Source: Propionicimonas sp020161015 (GTDB taxonomy: Bacteria; Actinomycetota; Actinomycetes; Propionibacteriales; Propionibacteriaceae). Taken from it: 64,000 bases of DNA. The notes under the pieces were generated by a model, which was not told the origin of the DNA, did not search any database, and worked only from the letters and a program-made list of their open reading frames with translations. The translations under genes were made by a program, and so were the position numbers. This document shows positions 1-8,410 of this stretch, piece by piece (positions within the stretch are counted from its first letter, which is position 1; each line of letters opens with the position of its first letter). The stretch spans positions 643,009 through 707,008 of the forward strand of contig NZ_CAXWGX010000001.1 in the NCBI RefSeq assembly GCF_964266745.1. The letters run 5' to 3'.

Positions 1-2
1 CC

Positions 3-176
3 GACGAACGCGTCCGTGTCCTCACCACCGCCGCTGCGCGCACCACCGTCCCGCGCGAACCCAACGTCGTCCTCGTCCTCGACCGGCACCCCGCCGACGA
101 CGACGCGCCGTGGCCGGGAGGCGTCGCCGGCCCCACCCGCCACCCATCACCCCTCGTCATCGGAGAACAGCCATGA
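3..176 (+). CDS. C-terminal end of an upstream cobalamin-operon protein (possibly CbiE)
   Basis: Only the last 57 residues are visible. The frame is open from the window edge to a TGA that overlaps the ATG of the next gene (ATGA). The segment ERVRVLTTAA followed by PNVVLVLD resembles the end of the tetrapyrrole methylase domain of CbiE/CobL, where a conserved LNVV-type strand closes the domain. The tail after it is short and proline-rich. Propionibacterium freudenreichii is known to carry CbiE fused in front of CbiG-CbiH, so a separate but translationally coupled cbiE here is plausible. The identification is weak because most of the protein lies outside the window; another corrin methyltransferase is possible. 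Confidence 0.35.
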   Translation, partial: DERVRVLTTAAARTTVPREPNVVLVLDRHPADDDAPWPGGVAGPTRHPSPLVIGEQP

Positions 177-1888
177 TCGGACAGGTCACGAGCGGCCCGG
201 GCAGCCGCGCCCGCGCCGACCAGATCGACGCCATCCTCGGCCAGGAAAGCCGCCGCTACACCGACGGTGCCGTCGCCGGCCTCCCGCAGGCGTGGGCCGA
301 GTGCGACCTGATCGTCAGCCACCTGGCCCTCGGCGCCACCACCCGCATCCTCGCCCCCCTGCTGGCATCGAAGACGACCGACCCGGGCGTCGTCGTCATC
401 GATGACGCCGGGAGGTTCGTCATCCCGCTGGTGGGCGGCCACGGCGGCGGGGCCAACGACCTCGCCAGCCGGATCGCCGCAGGGCTCGGCGCCACCGCCG
501 TCCTCACCACCGCCACCGACGCCGCCGGCGTGCCCGGTCTGGACACCCTCGGCTGGCGCTGGACGGGGGATGTCGCCGCTGTGACCCGGGCCATCCTCGA
601 CGGAGAACCGGTCGCGGTGCGCCGCAGCCAGCCGTGGCCGCTGCCGCCGCTGCCGGCGACCGTGAGCGTGCTGGGACCAGACGACCCCGAGCCCACCGGC
701 CTCATCGCTCGGGTCCTGGTCACCGACCAGCTCACCGACCCCGGCAGCCTGCCCAGCGTGGTACTCAACCCGCCCAGCCTGGTCCCAGGCCTGGGCTGCA
801 ACCGCGGCACCAGCACCACCAGTCTGCGCCGCCTGCTCGAACAGACCCTCGAACAGGCAGGCCTCGCCCTGGGGTCGCTCGCCGCGATCACCACCGTCGA
901 CGCCAAGGCCGACGAAGCCGGGCTCGTCCAGCTCGCCGCCGACCTCGGCGTGCCGCTGGTCACCTACCCTGCCGATCAGCTCGCCACCCTGGAGGTGCCC
1001 AACCCCAGCGACGCACCCCGCGTCGCCGTCGGCACCCCCAGCGTCGCCGAGGCCTCCGTCCTCGCCCACGGCGCCACCCTGCTGGTCGAGAAGCAGAGGA
1101 CGGCCGAGGCCACCTGTGCGATCGGGCGCATCCCCGCCCGCGGCAAGCTCACCGTGATCGGCCTCGGCCCGGGCTCGCGCGACCTCACCACCCCCCGCGC
1201 CCAGCAGGCCATCCGGCAGGCCTCCGTCGTGGTCGGCTACCGGCCCTACGTCGCACAGGTCAAGGACCTGCTTCGGCCCGGGGTCCGGATCGCCAGCACC
1301 CCGATGGGCAAGGAGGAGGAACGCACCGCAACCGCCATCCAGTTCGCGCGCGAAGGCAACAACGTCGCCCTCGTCTGCTCCGGCGACCCGGCGATCTACG
1401 CGATGGCCTCCCCCACCCTCGAACAGGGCACCGAAGGCATCGACATCGAGATCGTGCCCGGCGTCACCGCCAGCCTCGCCGCCTCCGCCATCCTCGGCGC
1501 ACCCCTGGGCCACGACCACGCCACCATCTCGCTGTCCGACCTGCACACCGACTGGGACACCATCCTCACCCGCGTCCGCGCCGCCGCAGAGGCCGACCTG
1601 GTCACCGTGCTGTACAACCCGCGCAGCCGCACACGGCTGCACCACCTGCCCGATGCGCTGGCCATCTTCGCCGCCCACCGCCCGCCCAGCACCCCGGTCG
1701 CGGTCGTCGAGGAGGCCGACCGGCCCGACCAGCGAGTCACCCTCGCCACCCTGGCCGACTTCGACCCCGACGTGGTCAACATGAACTCCCTGGTCGTGGT
1801 CGGCTCCTCCACCACCCGCTACCTGCCCGCCGGCACCGGGCGCACGGCCATGGTCACTCCCCGCGACTACCACTGGATGGAACGATGA
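173..1888 (+). CDS. cbiGH: Bifunctional cobalt-precorrin-5A hydrolase / precorrin-3B C17-methyltransferase (CbiG-CbiH/CobJ fusion)
   Basis: This 571-residue cytoplasmic enzyme joins two steps of corrin ring contraction. Residues 1-315 are CbiG: the N-terminal signature PLVGGHGGGAN lies at 85-95 and the C-terminal CbiG domain starts near VPGLGCNRGTS (204-214). CbiG opens the delta-lactone of cobalt-precorrin-5A and releases acetaldehyde. Residues from about 325 are the SAM-dependent methylase CbiH/CobJ, with IGLGPGSRDLTT near 329-340 and CSGDPAIYAM near 402-411; it methylates C17 and contracts the ring. The ATG at 173 was chosen over an upstream in-frame start because it overlaps the preceding stop and begins where CbiG homology begins. 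It overlaps the next gene by ATGA, which implies coupled translation in one operon. Confidence 0.93.
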   Translation: MIGQVTSGPGSRARADQIDAILGQESRRYTDGAVAGLPQAWAECDLIVSHLALGATTRILAPLLASKTTDPGVVVIDDAGRFVIPLVGGHGGGANDLASRIAAGLGATAVLTTATDAAGVPGLDTLGWRWTGDVAAVTRAILDGEPVAVRRSQPWPLPPLPATVSVLGPDDPEPTGLIARVLVTDQLTDPGSLPSVVLNPPSLVPGLGCNRGTSTTSLRRLLEQTLEQAGLALGSLAAITTVDAKADEAGLVQLAADLGVPLVTYPADQLATLEVPNPSDAPRVAVGTPSVAEASVLAHGATLLVEKQRTAEATCAIGRIPARGKLTVIGLGPGSRDLTTPRAQQAIRQASVVVGYRPYVAQVKDLLRPGVRIASTPMGKEEERTATAIQFAREGNNVALVCSGDPAIYAMASPTLEQGTEGIDIEIVPGVTASLAASAILGAPLGHDHATISLSDLHTDWDTILTRVRAAAEADLVTVLYNPRSRTRLHHLPDALAIFAAHRPPSTPVAVVEEADRPDQRVTLATLADFDPDVVNMNSLVVVGSSTTRYLPAGTGRTAMVTPRDYHWMER

Positions 1889-3144
1889 GCCACGTCACCC
1901 CGACCCCGGCCCCTCCCGCGGTACCCGCCACCCCGCCACCGTTGGTCATCGCCGGCCACGGCACCCGGGTCAACGCCGGCGCCGACGCCGCCACCACACT
2001 GGTCGAGAAGGTCCGCGGGCTGCTGCCCGGCGTCCGCGTCGAGGCCGGGTTCGTCGAACTCACCCCACCCACCATCGACGCCGCCCTCGACACCGTGCTC
2101 GCCGACGCCACCTCCGCCGTCGTCGTGCCGCTGATGATCGGCACCGGCGGCCACGTCCGCGACGACATCCCCGAAGCCATCGACGCCTCCAGGGCCCGCC
2201 ACCTCGCGGCGACCGTCGTCTACACCCGGCACCTCGGCTCCCCCAAGGCACTCGTCAACGCCGTCCACGCCCGGATCGCCGCCGCCCGCGCCGACTGGTC
2301 CGCCGAGGACACCGACGTGGTGATGGTCGGACGCGGCTGCAGCCACACCGACGCCAACGCCGACCACGTCCGGCTGTCCAGGATCGTGTTCGAGACCGGC
2401 GGCTACCACCAGGTGCTGTCCGCCTTCATCCAGGTCGCCCGGCCCTCGCTGACCGAAATCCTGCGCCAGTACCACGCCTCCGGCAGCCGCCGCATCGTGG
2501 TCATGCCCCACTTCCTGTTCACCGGACGGCTCGACCAGTGGGTCCACCAACAGGTCGAGGAGTTCCGCGCCGCCCACCCCGACACCTTCATCCGGATCGC
2601 CGACGTGATCGGGCCCTGCGACGAACTCGCCCAGGTCGTCGCCCAGCGATACAAGGAAGGCGCGCTCCGGGCCCGCACCACCACCGGCTCCCCCGCCTAC
2701 CTCACCGGCCTGCTGCTGCGCGACCGGAAGGTCGTCGTCGTCGGCGGAGGGTGTGTCGCGCGCCGCCGCGTCCCGAAACTGCTGGACGCCGGCGCCCGGG
2801 TCGAAGTCATCTCCCCCGAGGTGCACAGCCGCCTCGCCGGCCTGGCCGAAGCCGGCGCGATCACCTGGCACGCGCGCAGCTTCGAGCCCGCCGACCTCGA
2901 CGGCGCCTGGTACGTGCTCGCCCTCACCGACTCCCCGGCCGCCAATGCCGCCATCGTCGCCGAGGCCGAGACGCGCCACACCTACTGCGTCCGCGCCGAC
3001 CGGGCCGACGACGGTTCGGCCTGGACCCCGGCCACCGGAGACACCGCCGGCGTCACCGTCGCCGCCATCACCAGCCACGACCCGCTGCGCGCCCGCCGGG
3101 TGCGGGACCGGTTCCTCGAGGTCGTCAACCAGGAATCGCTGTGA
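1885..3144 (+). CDS. cbiX: Sirohydrochlorin cobaltochelatase fused to precorrin-2 dehydrogenase (CbiX-SirC)
   Basis: This 419-residue fusion combines two adjacent early steps of anaerobic B12 synthesis. Residues about 18-260 are a two-module CbiX-type chelatase, with PLVIAGHGTR at 19-28 (candidate metal His25) and a second histidine in VMPHFLFTGR near 209. It inserts cobalt into sirohydrochlorin. From about residue 275 there is a SirC/CysG-N Rossmann domain with VVVVGGGCVARRR near 283, which oxidises precorrin-2 to sirohydrochlorin with NAD+. Both ends overlap neighbours (ATGA upstream, GTGA downstream). The product of the dehydrogenase half is the substrate of the chelatase half, so channelling is an attractive inference. 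Confidence 0.92.
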   Translation: MSHVTPTPAPPAVPATPPPLVIAGHGTRVNAGADAATTLVEKVRGLLPGVRVEAGFVELTPPTIDAALDTVLADATSAVVVPLMIGTGGHVRDDIPEAIDASRARHLAATVVYTRHLGSPKALVNAVHARIAAARADWSAEDTDVVMVGRGCSHTDANADHVRLSRIVFETGGYHQVLSAFIQVARPSLTEILRQYHASGSRRIVVMPHFLFTGRLDQWVHQQVEEFRAAHPDTFIRIADVIGPCDELAQVVAQRYKEGALRARTTTGSPAYLTGLLLRDRKVVVVGGGCVARRRVPKLLDAGARVEVISPEVHSRLAGLAEAGAITWHARSFEPADLDGAWYVLALTDSPAANAAIVAEAETRHTYCVRADRADDGSAWTPATGDTAGVTVAAITSHDPLRARRVRDRFLEVVNQESL

Positions 3145-3782
3145 GCTACGACTACATCAAGGACGGCGCCGAGATCTACCGGCAGTCCTTCGCCACCATC
3201 GCAGCCGAAGCCGACCTCGACAAGGTGCCCGAAGGCCTCCGGGCGGTCGCGGTCCGGATGATCCACGCCAGCGGCCAGGTCGACCTCCTCGACGACCTCG
3301 CCTGGTCCGAAGGGCTCGCCCCCGCCGCCACCACCGCACTGCAGCAGGGCGCCCCGATCCTGTGCGACTCCCGGATGGTCGCCAGTGGCATCATCCGCTC
3401 CCGCCTTCCCCGTGACAACCAGATCCTCTGCCTGCTCGGCGACCCGCGACTCTACGACCTGGCCGCCCAACTGGGCACCACCAAGACCGCCGCGGCCGTC
3501 GAGCTGTGGCGCCCCCACCTCGCCGGCGCCGTGGTCGCGATCGGCAACGCGCCCACCGCCCTGTTCCACCTGCTCGAGATCGTCGAGGAAGACCCGGAGC
3601 TCGCGCCGGCCGCCGTCCTCGGCATCCCGGTCGGCTTCATCGGGGCGGCGGAGTCCAAACGGGCCCTCGCCGACAACACCCTCGGCCTGGACTACCTCGT
3701 CGTGCACGGACGCCGGGGTGGCAGCGCCGTCACCGTCGCCGCCGTCAACGCCCTGTGCGGTACCGACGGACGAACCGGCTGA
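3141..3782 (+). CDS. cbiC: Cobalt-precorrin-8 methylmutase (CbiC/CobH)
   Basis: This 213-residue protein moves the C11 methyl group to C12 to form cobyrinate. The opening YDYIKDGAEIYRQSF, the segment RMIHASGQVDL with the catalytic-type histidine, LCDSRMVASGI, and VGFIGAAESKRAL are all characteristic of the family, and the length matches. The start is the GTG at 3141, which overlaps the previous stop (GTGA); no closer ATG exists. It is the fourth gene in the operon. The gap of 29 bp to cobA is the first real gap in the run. Confidence 0.93.
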   Translation: MSYDYIKDGAEIYRQSFATIAAEADLDKVPEGLRAVAVRMIHASGQVDLLDDLAWSEGLAPAATTALQQGAPILCDSRMVASGIIRSRLPRDNQILCLLGDPRLYDLAAQLGTTKTAAAVELWRPHLAGAVVAIGNAPTALFHLLEIVEEDPELAPAAVLGIPVGFIGAAESKRALADNTLGLDYLVVHGRRGGSAVTVAAVNALCGTDGRTG

Positions 3783-3811
3783 CTCCGACCACGCACCACG
3801 AAAGGACCCGC

Positions 3812-4567
3812 ATGGACACCGACACCCCCACCACGGGCCAGGTCATCCTCGTCGGCGGCGGACCCGGCGACCCCGACCTGCTCACCATCGGCGGCCTCCG
3901 CGCACTCCGCGAAGCCGACGTCGTGCTCTACGACCACCTCGCACCGCTCGCCTGCCTCGACCAGACCCGCCCCGGCGCCACCCTCATCGACGTCGGCAAG
4001 ATCCCCCGCGGCTGCCAGACCGCCCAGACCGACATCAACGCCCTCCTGATCGACCACGCGCGCAGAGGGAGGACCGTCGTCCGCTTCAAGGGCGGCGACC
4101 CGTTCGTCCTCGGACGCGGCAGCGAGGAATGGCTCGCCTGCGCCGAGGCCGGCATCCCCATCCGCGTCATCCCCGGAGTGTCCTCCGCGATCGCCGGACC
4201 AGAACTCGCCGGCATCCCCCTCACCCACCGCGGCATCACCCAGAACTTCTCCGTCGTCTCCGGACACGTCGGACCCGACCACCCCGCCTCGACCGTGAAC
4301 TGGGACGCGCTCGCGCAAAGCACCGGCACCATCGTGATCCTCATGGGCGTCGCCCACCTCCCCGAGATCTGCACCGGCCTGACCAGCCGCGGCCTCGACG
4401 GCGACACCCCCGCCGCCATCGTCGCCAAGGCCGCGTTACCCGACCAACAGGTGGTGCGCGGCACCGTGGCCACGCTGCCCGCCCTCGCCGACGCCGCCGA
4501 CATCCAACCCCCCGCGCTCACCGTGATCGGAGCCGTCGTCGCCCTTGGCCTCGCACCGGTCGGCTAG
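3812..4567 (+). CDS. cobA: Uroporphyrinogen-III C-methyltransferase (CobA/SUMT)
   Basis: This 251-residue SAM-dependent enzyme methylates C2 and C7 of uroporphyrinogen III to give precorrin-2, the branch point from haem to sirohaem and B12. Visible family signatures are VGGGPGDPDLLT near residues 12-23, YDHLAP, a GKIPRG segment, RFKGGDPFVLGRG, and GVSSAIAGPELAGIPLTHRG. There is no C-terminal uroporphyrinogen synthase domain. An AAAGGA Shine-Dalgarno lies a few bases before the ATG. It closes the operon; no convincing terminator was found after the stop at 4567. Confidence 0.95.
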   Translation: MDTDTPTTGQVILVGGGPGDPDLLTIGGLRALREADVVLYDHLAPLACLDQTRPGATLIDVGKIPRGCQTAQTDINALLIDHARRGRTVVRFKGGDPFVLGRGSEEWLACAEAGIPIRVIPGVSSAIAGPELAGIPLTHRGITQNFSVVSGHVGPDHPASTVNWDALAQSTGTIVILMGVAHLPEICTGLTSRGLDGDTPAAIVAKAALPDQQVVRGTVATLPALADAADIQPPALTVIGAVVALGLAPVG

Positions 4568-5734
4568 CAGCCGCAACCCAGTCACTCGTCACTGCGAGGT
4601 ACACCCCAGCGCGACACACCGCGCTGGCCGCCGAAGCGCCTCGTTAGGGTCCGACTCTCGACTTCTGGCACACCTGCTCCGTAGGGTCCAGATCCCAACG
4701 AGACACCCCGACAGGTCGAGTGCACCATGCGGGTCGGCTACGGGGGTCAAGAATCGAGTGGCGACACAGGGTTAGCTTTCAACCGCGTCGACAAAGCAGG
4801 GTTCGATGGCGGCGTCGCGGGGCTACAGGGGCGCCTGGGTTCTTGTACCGTTTCTGAGTTCTCGTGGGGCAAGCGTGGGGCAGCACAGACCGTCCGGAGA
4901 TGCCCCAGTCGTTTATCGCACCTAGTCAGAACCAGTTTTCGCGGGCCATTCTCCGTGGAGCAGGAGCGGCCCCGAGTGGGTTCATCTGGCTATCAGCCCC
5001 CACGCCACCACGCGAAAGCCCTAGTCAGAAGGATCTGAGGCATATCGGAAAGGAACACGAGAGAGGATCCATGATTCCGTGTTTGCCCTTGTCAGAGGCA
5101 CCTTGCGGTGCGCGAGAGAGGAGTTGAAGCTCTCTTCTGTCAGCCGATAATGGCCCCCTGACAAGGTCTTATGTGGGTTGATTGCCACTTCGTCACCTTG
5201 TCGTGGGGAATACGTGGGGAATAGCACCGGAGCCAAGGCCGCGCGGACCTCGCGTCCAAGACTGCCTTCAGCATAGGCCGACGACCGCCAAGCGTCGCAG
5301 CCCCAACCCACCCGGCGTTCACCGCAACGCTGCCAGCAGAGCGGCGCCGACCAGGCAGGCTCAAGAGGAGTGCCTCCAAGGCGTCCACGAGCCCTCGGGC
5401 AACCACGCACGTGACAGCGACGGCCTCCATGTCACACCTCCCACAGTCTCGGCGATCTCGGTGTACGACTTGCCCCGCGTCGGCGCAGGACGCCGTGGAC
5501 GTCGGCCTCCTGGAGCCACAATCCTGTCCCGGTGACATGGTGGTGTGGCTCGGGGTTCATGGGCGTCCTCCTGGCGGCGGCGAGCGAACACGACATCCGT
5601 CCTAACGGGCTCCGGCTCCTCCTCGCGGACAGGGGCGACGCGAAGCCACCAGGAGACTGGCGCTACGGATCGTCCCTGTCCGCCGAATCCAGAGTCGGAC
5701 GTCCACGTCGGCGGACCAGACGTCGCCACCACCC
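4568..5734. other. Poorly coding intergenic DNA, 1.17 kb
   Basis: No recognisable protein is encoded. The stretch starts with one copy of a 132-bp dispersed repeat (4599-4730). Two related motifs occur: TTCTCGTGGGGCAAGCGTGG at 4857-4876 and TTGTCGTGGGGAATACGTGG at 5201-5220, each followed within a few bases by AGCAC. A 9-bp inverted repeat CCTTGTCAG / CTGACAAGG spans about 5086-5165. Base composition is less extreme than in the neighbouring genes. Together these features look like a decayed integration site or mobile-element remnant between the cob and rib operons, but no integrase domain could be supported. Confidence 0.5.
4599..4730. repeat. 132-bp dispersed repeat, copy 1
   Basis: This segment aligns without gaps to 55826-55957 in the same orientation. 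By eye the copies differ at 8 of 132 positions (about 94% identity), while their flanks are unrelated. The core contains GGTCC, CTTCTGGCACACCTGCTCC and CCCAACGAGACACCCCGACA. In this copy the hairpin arms are imperfect (CTCGTTAGGG near 4640 against CCCAACGAGA near 4694). It has no open frame shared between the copies, so it is more likely a structured RNA, a non-autonomous mobile element or an attachment or repeat sequence than a gene fragment. Confidence 0.75.
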
Positions 5735-6013
5735 TTGATGACAGGGACCGGGTGCGGCGTGCGGTCGACGACGACCCCACTGGTGGCGGGTTCGGCCGGG
5801 GTGGCGCCGGGCGGTCCATTTCTCCGCCCGCTGGCGACCATCGCGAAGGACGCCCCCCTGGAGGCCGCCGTGGCCGCCATGCAGGCGGGCGGCACCCACT
5901 TCGCGCTCGTCGTCGACGGTGAGGAAACGATCGGTGCCGCGATCCTCGAGGACGTCGTCGAGCGAGCAATCGGAGAGGTGAGGGACGTCGCCCAGCTGCC
6001 ACGCACGCCTTGA
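5735..6013 (+). pseudogene. C-terminal fragment of a CBS-domain (CNNM/CorC-like) protein
   Basis: The last 60 residues read as a CBS motif of the kind found in HlyC/CorC/CNNM membrane proteins: APLEAAVAAMQAGGTHFALV, then ILEDVVERAIGEVRD. Complete family members are about 400 residues, with an N-terminal DUF21 transmembrane domain and two CBS motifs; only the end of the second remains. The first 30 residues of the open frame show no homology, and adjacent TTG/ATG starts (5735/5738) lack a good ribosome site. It is best read as a truncated remnant, although a small standalone CBS protein cannot be excluded. Confidence 0.55.
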
Positions 6014-6095
6014 ACGTGGTGACACGCGCAGACGATCGAACGGCTCACCGGCGGCGGCCATTCCGGGTGTCCGGGCGCTTGCAATGGTAGGAGGA

Positions 6096-6563
6096 TCAGG
6101 GCACCGCGGCGGTCAGCGCAGAGAGGGTGGCCAGGACGGCCTCGGCCGCCTCGCGTCCCTTGTCCTCCGGTGATCCGGGAAGCCCAGCCCTGTCGAGCGC
6201 CTGCTGCTCGGTGTCACACGTGAGGACACCGAAACCGACGGGCGTTCCAGTGCGGGTCATCACGTCGACGATGCCGTGGGTGGCGCCTGCGCAGACGTAG
6301 TCGAAGTGGGGTGTCCCGCCCCGGATGACGACACCGAGCGCGACCAGCCCGTCGAAGTGGTGGGCCAGGCGGGCACAGGCGACCGGCAGCTCGAACGTGC
6401 CCGGGACGCGGACCACCGTGACGGTCGCGCCGGCCCGTTCCAGCGTGGTAACTGCGTTGGTGACGAGAGAGTTCATGACGAGGTCGTGCCAGGACGAGGC
6501 GACGACGGCGATGCGTCGGCCGCGGCCGTCGACGGTGAGGTGGGGGGTGCCGGAGCCAGCCAT
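6096..6563 (-). CDS. ribH: 6,7-dimethyl-8-ribityllumazine synthase
   Basis: This 155-residue protein is the icosahedral lumazine synthase, which condenses 5-amino-6-ribitylaminouracil with dihydroxybutanone phosphate. Family marks are RIAVVASSWHDLV at the start, RVPGTFELPVA, LGVVIRGGTPHFDYV (the phosphate and catalytic histidine region), and PVGFGVLTCDTEQQALDRAG. It is the last gene of the rib operon. Its ATG overlaps the ribBA stop (TGATG), so the two are translationally coupled. The alternative longer frame upstream runs inside ribBA and was rejected. Confidence 0.95.
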   Translation of the reverse strand: MAGSGTPHLTVDGRGRRIAVVASSWHDLVMNSLVTNAVTTLERAGATVTVVRVPGTFELPVACARLAHHFDGLVALGVVIRGGTPHFDYVCAGATHGIVDVMTRTGTPVGFGVLTCDTEQQALDRAGLPGSPEDKGREAAEAVLATLSALTAAVP

Positions 6564-7792
6564 CAGGCCTCCTGGACGAGGGTGGACGCGGTGGGTAGGC
6601 GGTGGCCCATCCGCTCGCGCTTGGTGGACAGGTAGTGCACGTTGTCGGGGTTGGGCTCCACGATGAGCGGACGGAGGCCGGTGATGTCGATCCCCGCCGT
6701 GCGCAGGCCGTCGGCCTTGGCCGGGTTGTTGGTGAGCAGTTCGGCCCGGACCACCCCTTGGGCGGTCAGGACGGCGGCGGCGGCGCCGTATTCGCGGGCG
6801 TCGACCGGTAGGCCCAGCAGGGTTTGGGCGTCGACGGTGTCCGCGCCGACGTCCTGGAGGGCGTACGCCGACAGCTTCGCGAGCAGCCCCACGCCGCGCC
6901 CCTCGTGACCTCGCAGGTAGATCACGACACCCCCCTGACGGGCAATGACGGCGAGGGACTCGTCGAGTTGGCGGCCGCAGTCGCAGCGGCGGGAACCGAA
7001 CGCGTCCCCAGTGAGACATTCGGAGTGGAGGCGGACGAGCGGTGCCGCGCCATCGGTGGTGAGGCCGCGTGGGCTGATCAAGGCGAGGTGTTCGGCGCCG
7101 GTGCGCCGGTCCCGGTAGCCGTGCAACGCGAACGTCCCGTGGGCGGTGGGCAGCGTCGTTACGGCGGCCAGCGTGACGCGGTCGTACAGGTCGCGCCAGG
7201 CGACCAGGTCCGCGATCGTGATGACGGGCAGGCACTCGGCCGCGCCGAGGGCGACGACGTCGGGCGTCCGCATCACCTCACCCGCATCGTGGACGAGTTC
7301 ACCGATCACGCCCACGGGCGGCAGGCCGGCCAGCCGGCACAGGTCGACGGTCGCCTCGGTGTGCCCCTGCCGTTCGAAGACCCCGCCGGGCCGGGCGCGC
7401 AGTGGCAGGACGTGCCCGGGCCGGATCAGGTCGGACGCCGCGGCGTCCGGGTTGCCGAGGACGCGGAGCGTGGTGGCCCGGTCCGCCGCCGAGATCCCGG
7501 TCGTGACCCCGGACGCCGCGTCCACGCTGACGGTGTACGCGGTCCGCAACGGGTCGGCGCTGTCGGGAACCATGAGGGGCAGGCCCAGACGGTCGGCCCA
7601 GTCGACGGGCAGGGGGGCGCACAGGTAGCCCGATGTGTGCCGCACCATCCACCCGACCCATTCGGCGGACGCCGTCGAGGCCGCCAAGATGGCGTCCCCC
7701 TCGTTCTCCCGGTCGGCGTCGTCGAGGACCAGGACCGGACGGCCGGCGCGCAGCGCGTCCAGGGCTGCGGGAATGGTGGCGAACTCAGGCAT
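6563..7792 (-). CDS. ribBA: Bifunctional 3,4-dihydroxy-2-butanone-4-phosphate synthase / GTP cyclohydrolase II
   Basis: This 409-residue fusion supplies both precursors of lumazine. The N-terminal half (to about residue 200) is RibB, with the acidic metal motif DDADRENEGD and, further on, RPGHVLPLRARPGGV and GHTEATVDL. The C-terminal half is RibA, with the zinc site GDAFGSRRCDCG, and LRGHEGRGVGL. The ATG at 7792 was preferred to one 24 bases upstream because it has a GGGAG ribosome site and overlaps the ribE stop by 8 bases. It sits third in the operon. Confidence 0.95.
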   Translation of the reverse strand: MPEFATIPAALDALRAGRPVLVLDDADRENEGDAILAASTASAEWVGWMVRHTSGYLCAPLPVDWADRLGLPLMVPDSADPLRTAYTVSVDAASGVTTGISAADRATTLRVLGNPDAAASDLIRPGHVLPLRARPGGVFERQGHTEATVDLCRLAGLPPVGVIGELVHDAGEVMRTPDVVALGAAECLPVITIADLVAWRDLYDRVTLAAVTTLPTAHGTFALHGYRDRRTGAEHLALISPRGLTTDGAAPLVRLHSECLTGDAFGSRRCDCGRQLDESLAVIARQGGVVIYLRGHEGRGVGLLAKLSAYALQDVGADTVDAQTLLGLPVDAREYGAAAAVLTAQGVVRAELLTNNPAKADGLRTAGIDITGLRPLIVEPNPDNVHYLSTKRERMGHRLPTASTLVQEA

Positions 7793-8408
7793 GGGTGGTC
7801 TCCCGCAGGGCGCCAAGTTCGAGACGCTCGAGGTGGGCGACGATGTACTTGCCGAGGATGTCCGCCTCGAGGTTGACGACCGCCCCGACAGCGGCGGGAC
7901 CGAGGGTCGTCAGCTCGAGCGTGGTCGGGATCAGCGAGACCGTGAACCGGTCCGGCCGGATGTCGAACACGGTCAGGGACACGCCGTCGACGGTGACCGA
8001 GCCCTTCTCGACCAGGTAGCGCTGCACCTCGGCTGGGCAGGAGATCTCGACCACCTCCCACTGCTCGCCCGGCGTACGGGACAGGATGCGGCCCGTTCCG
8101 TCGACGTGTCCCTGCACGATGTGCCCGCCGAACCGGCCGTCGGACCCCATCGCCCGCTCCAGGTTGACCCGGTCCCCCGGGGTGAGGCCGCCCAGCGATG
8201 TTCGCCGGAGTGACTCGGCCATGACGTCGACCATGAACAGGTCCCCGTCCAGGCCGGTCACGGTGAGGCAGACACCGTTGACGGCGATCGAGCTGCCGTG
8301 GGTGGCGTCGGAGGTGACGAGCGGACCGCGGACGGTCACGACGGCGGAGTCCTCCAGGTGGCGGATCTCGACGACCTCGCCCAGTTCTTCGATGATGCCG
8401 GTGAACAT
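7785..8408 (-). CDS. ribE: Riboflavin synthase, alpha subunit
   Basis: This 207-residue enzyme dismutates two molecules of lumazine to riboflavin. It starts with the invariant MFTGIIEELG and repeats the lumazine-binding module twice, with SIAVNGVCLTV in the first half and SVTVDGVSLTV in the second; GHIVQGHVDG lies between them. The ATG at 8408 has AAGGAG five bases upstream. A GTG two codons earlier was rejected because it would abut the ribosome site. It lies 2 bp after the ribD stop. Confidence 0.95.
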   Translation of the reverse strand: MFTGIIEELGEVVEIRHLEDSAVVTVRGPLVTSDATHGSSIAVNGVCLTVTGLDGDLFMVDVMAESLRRTSLGGLTPGDRVNLERAMGSDGRFGGHIVQGHVDGTGRILSRTPGEQWEVVEISCPAEVQRYLVEKGSVTVDGVSLTVFDIRPDRFTVSLIPTTLELTTLGPAAVGAVVNLEADILGKYIVAHLERLELGALRETTHA

Positions 8409-8410
8409 GA

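Noticed and set aside
634..3144. Very long open frame running through cbiGH into cbiX-sirC
   Set aside because: Its first part is an Arg/Pro-rich shadow of cbiGH. Only the part from 1885 has homology, and the ATGA overlap sets the start there.
5021..5538. Overlapping open frames in the cob-rib gap on both strands
   Set aside because: They show no family resemblance, no ribosome sites and odd composition; high GC alone creates such frames.
4568..5734. tRNA gene or CRISPR array in the 1.17-kb gap
   Set aside because: No T-loop or acceptor-stem pairing and no regularly spaced repeats were found.
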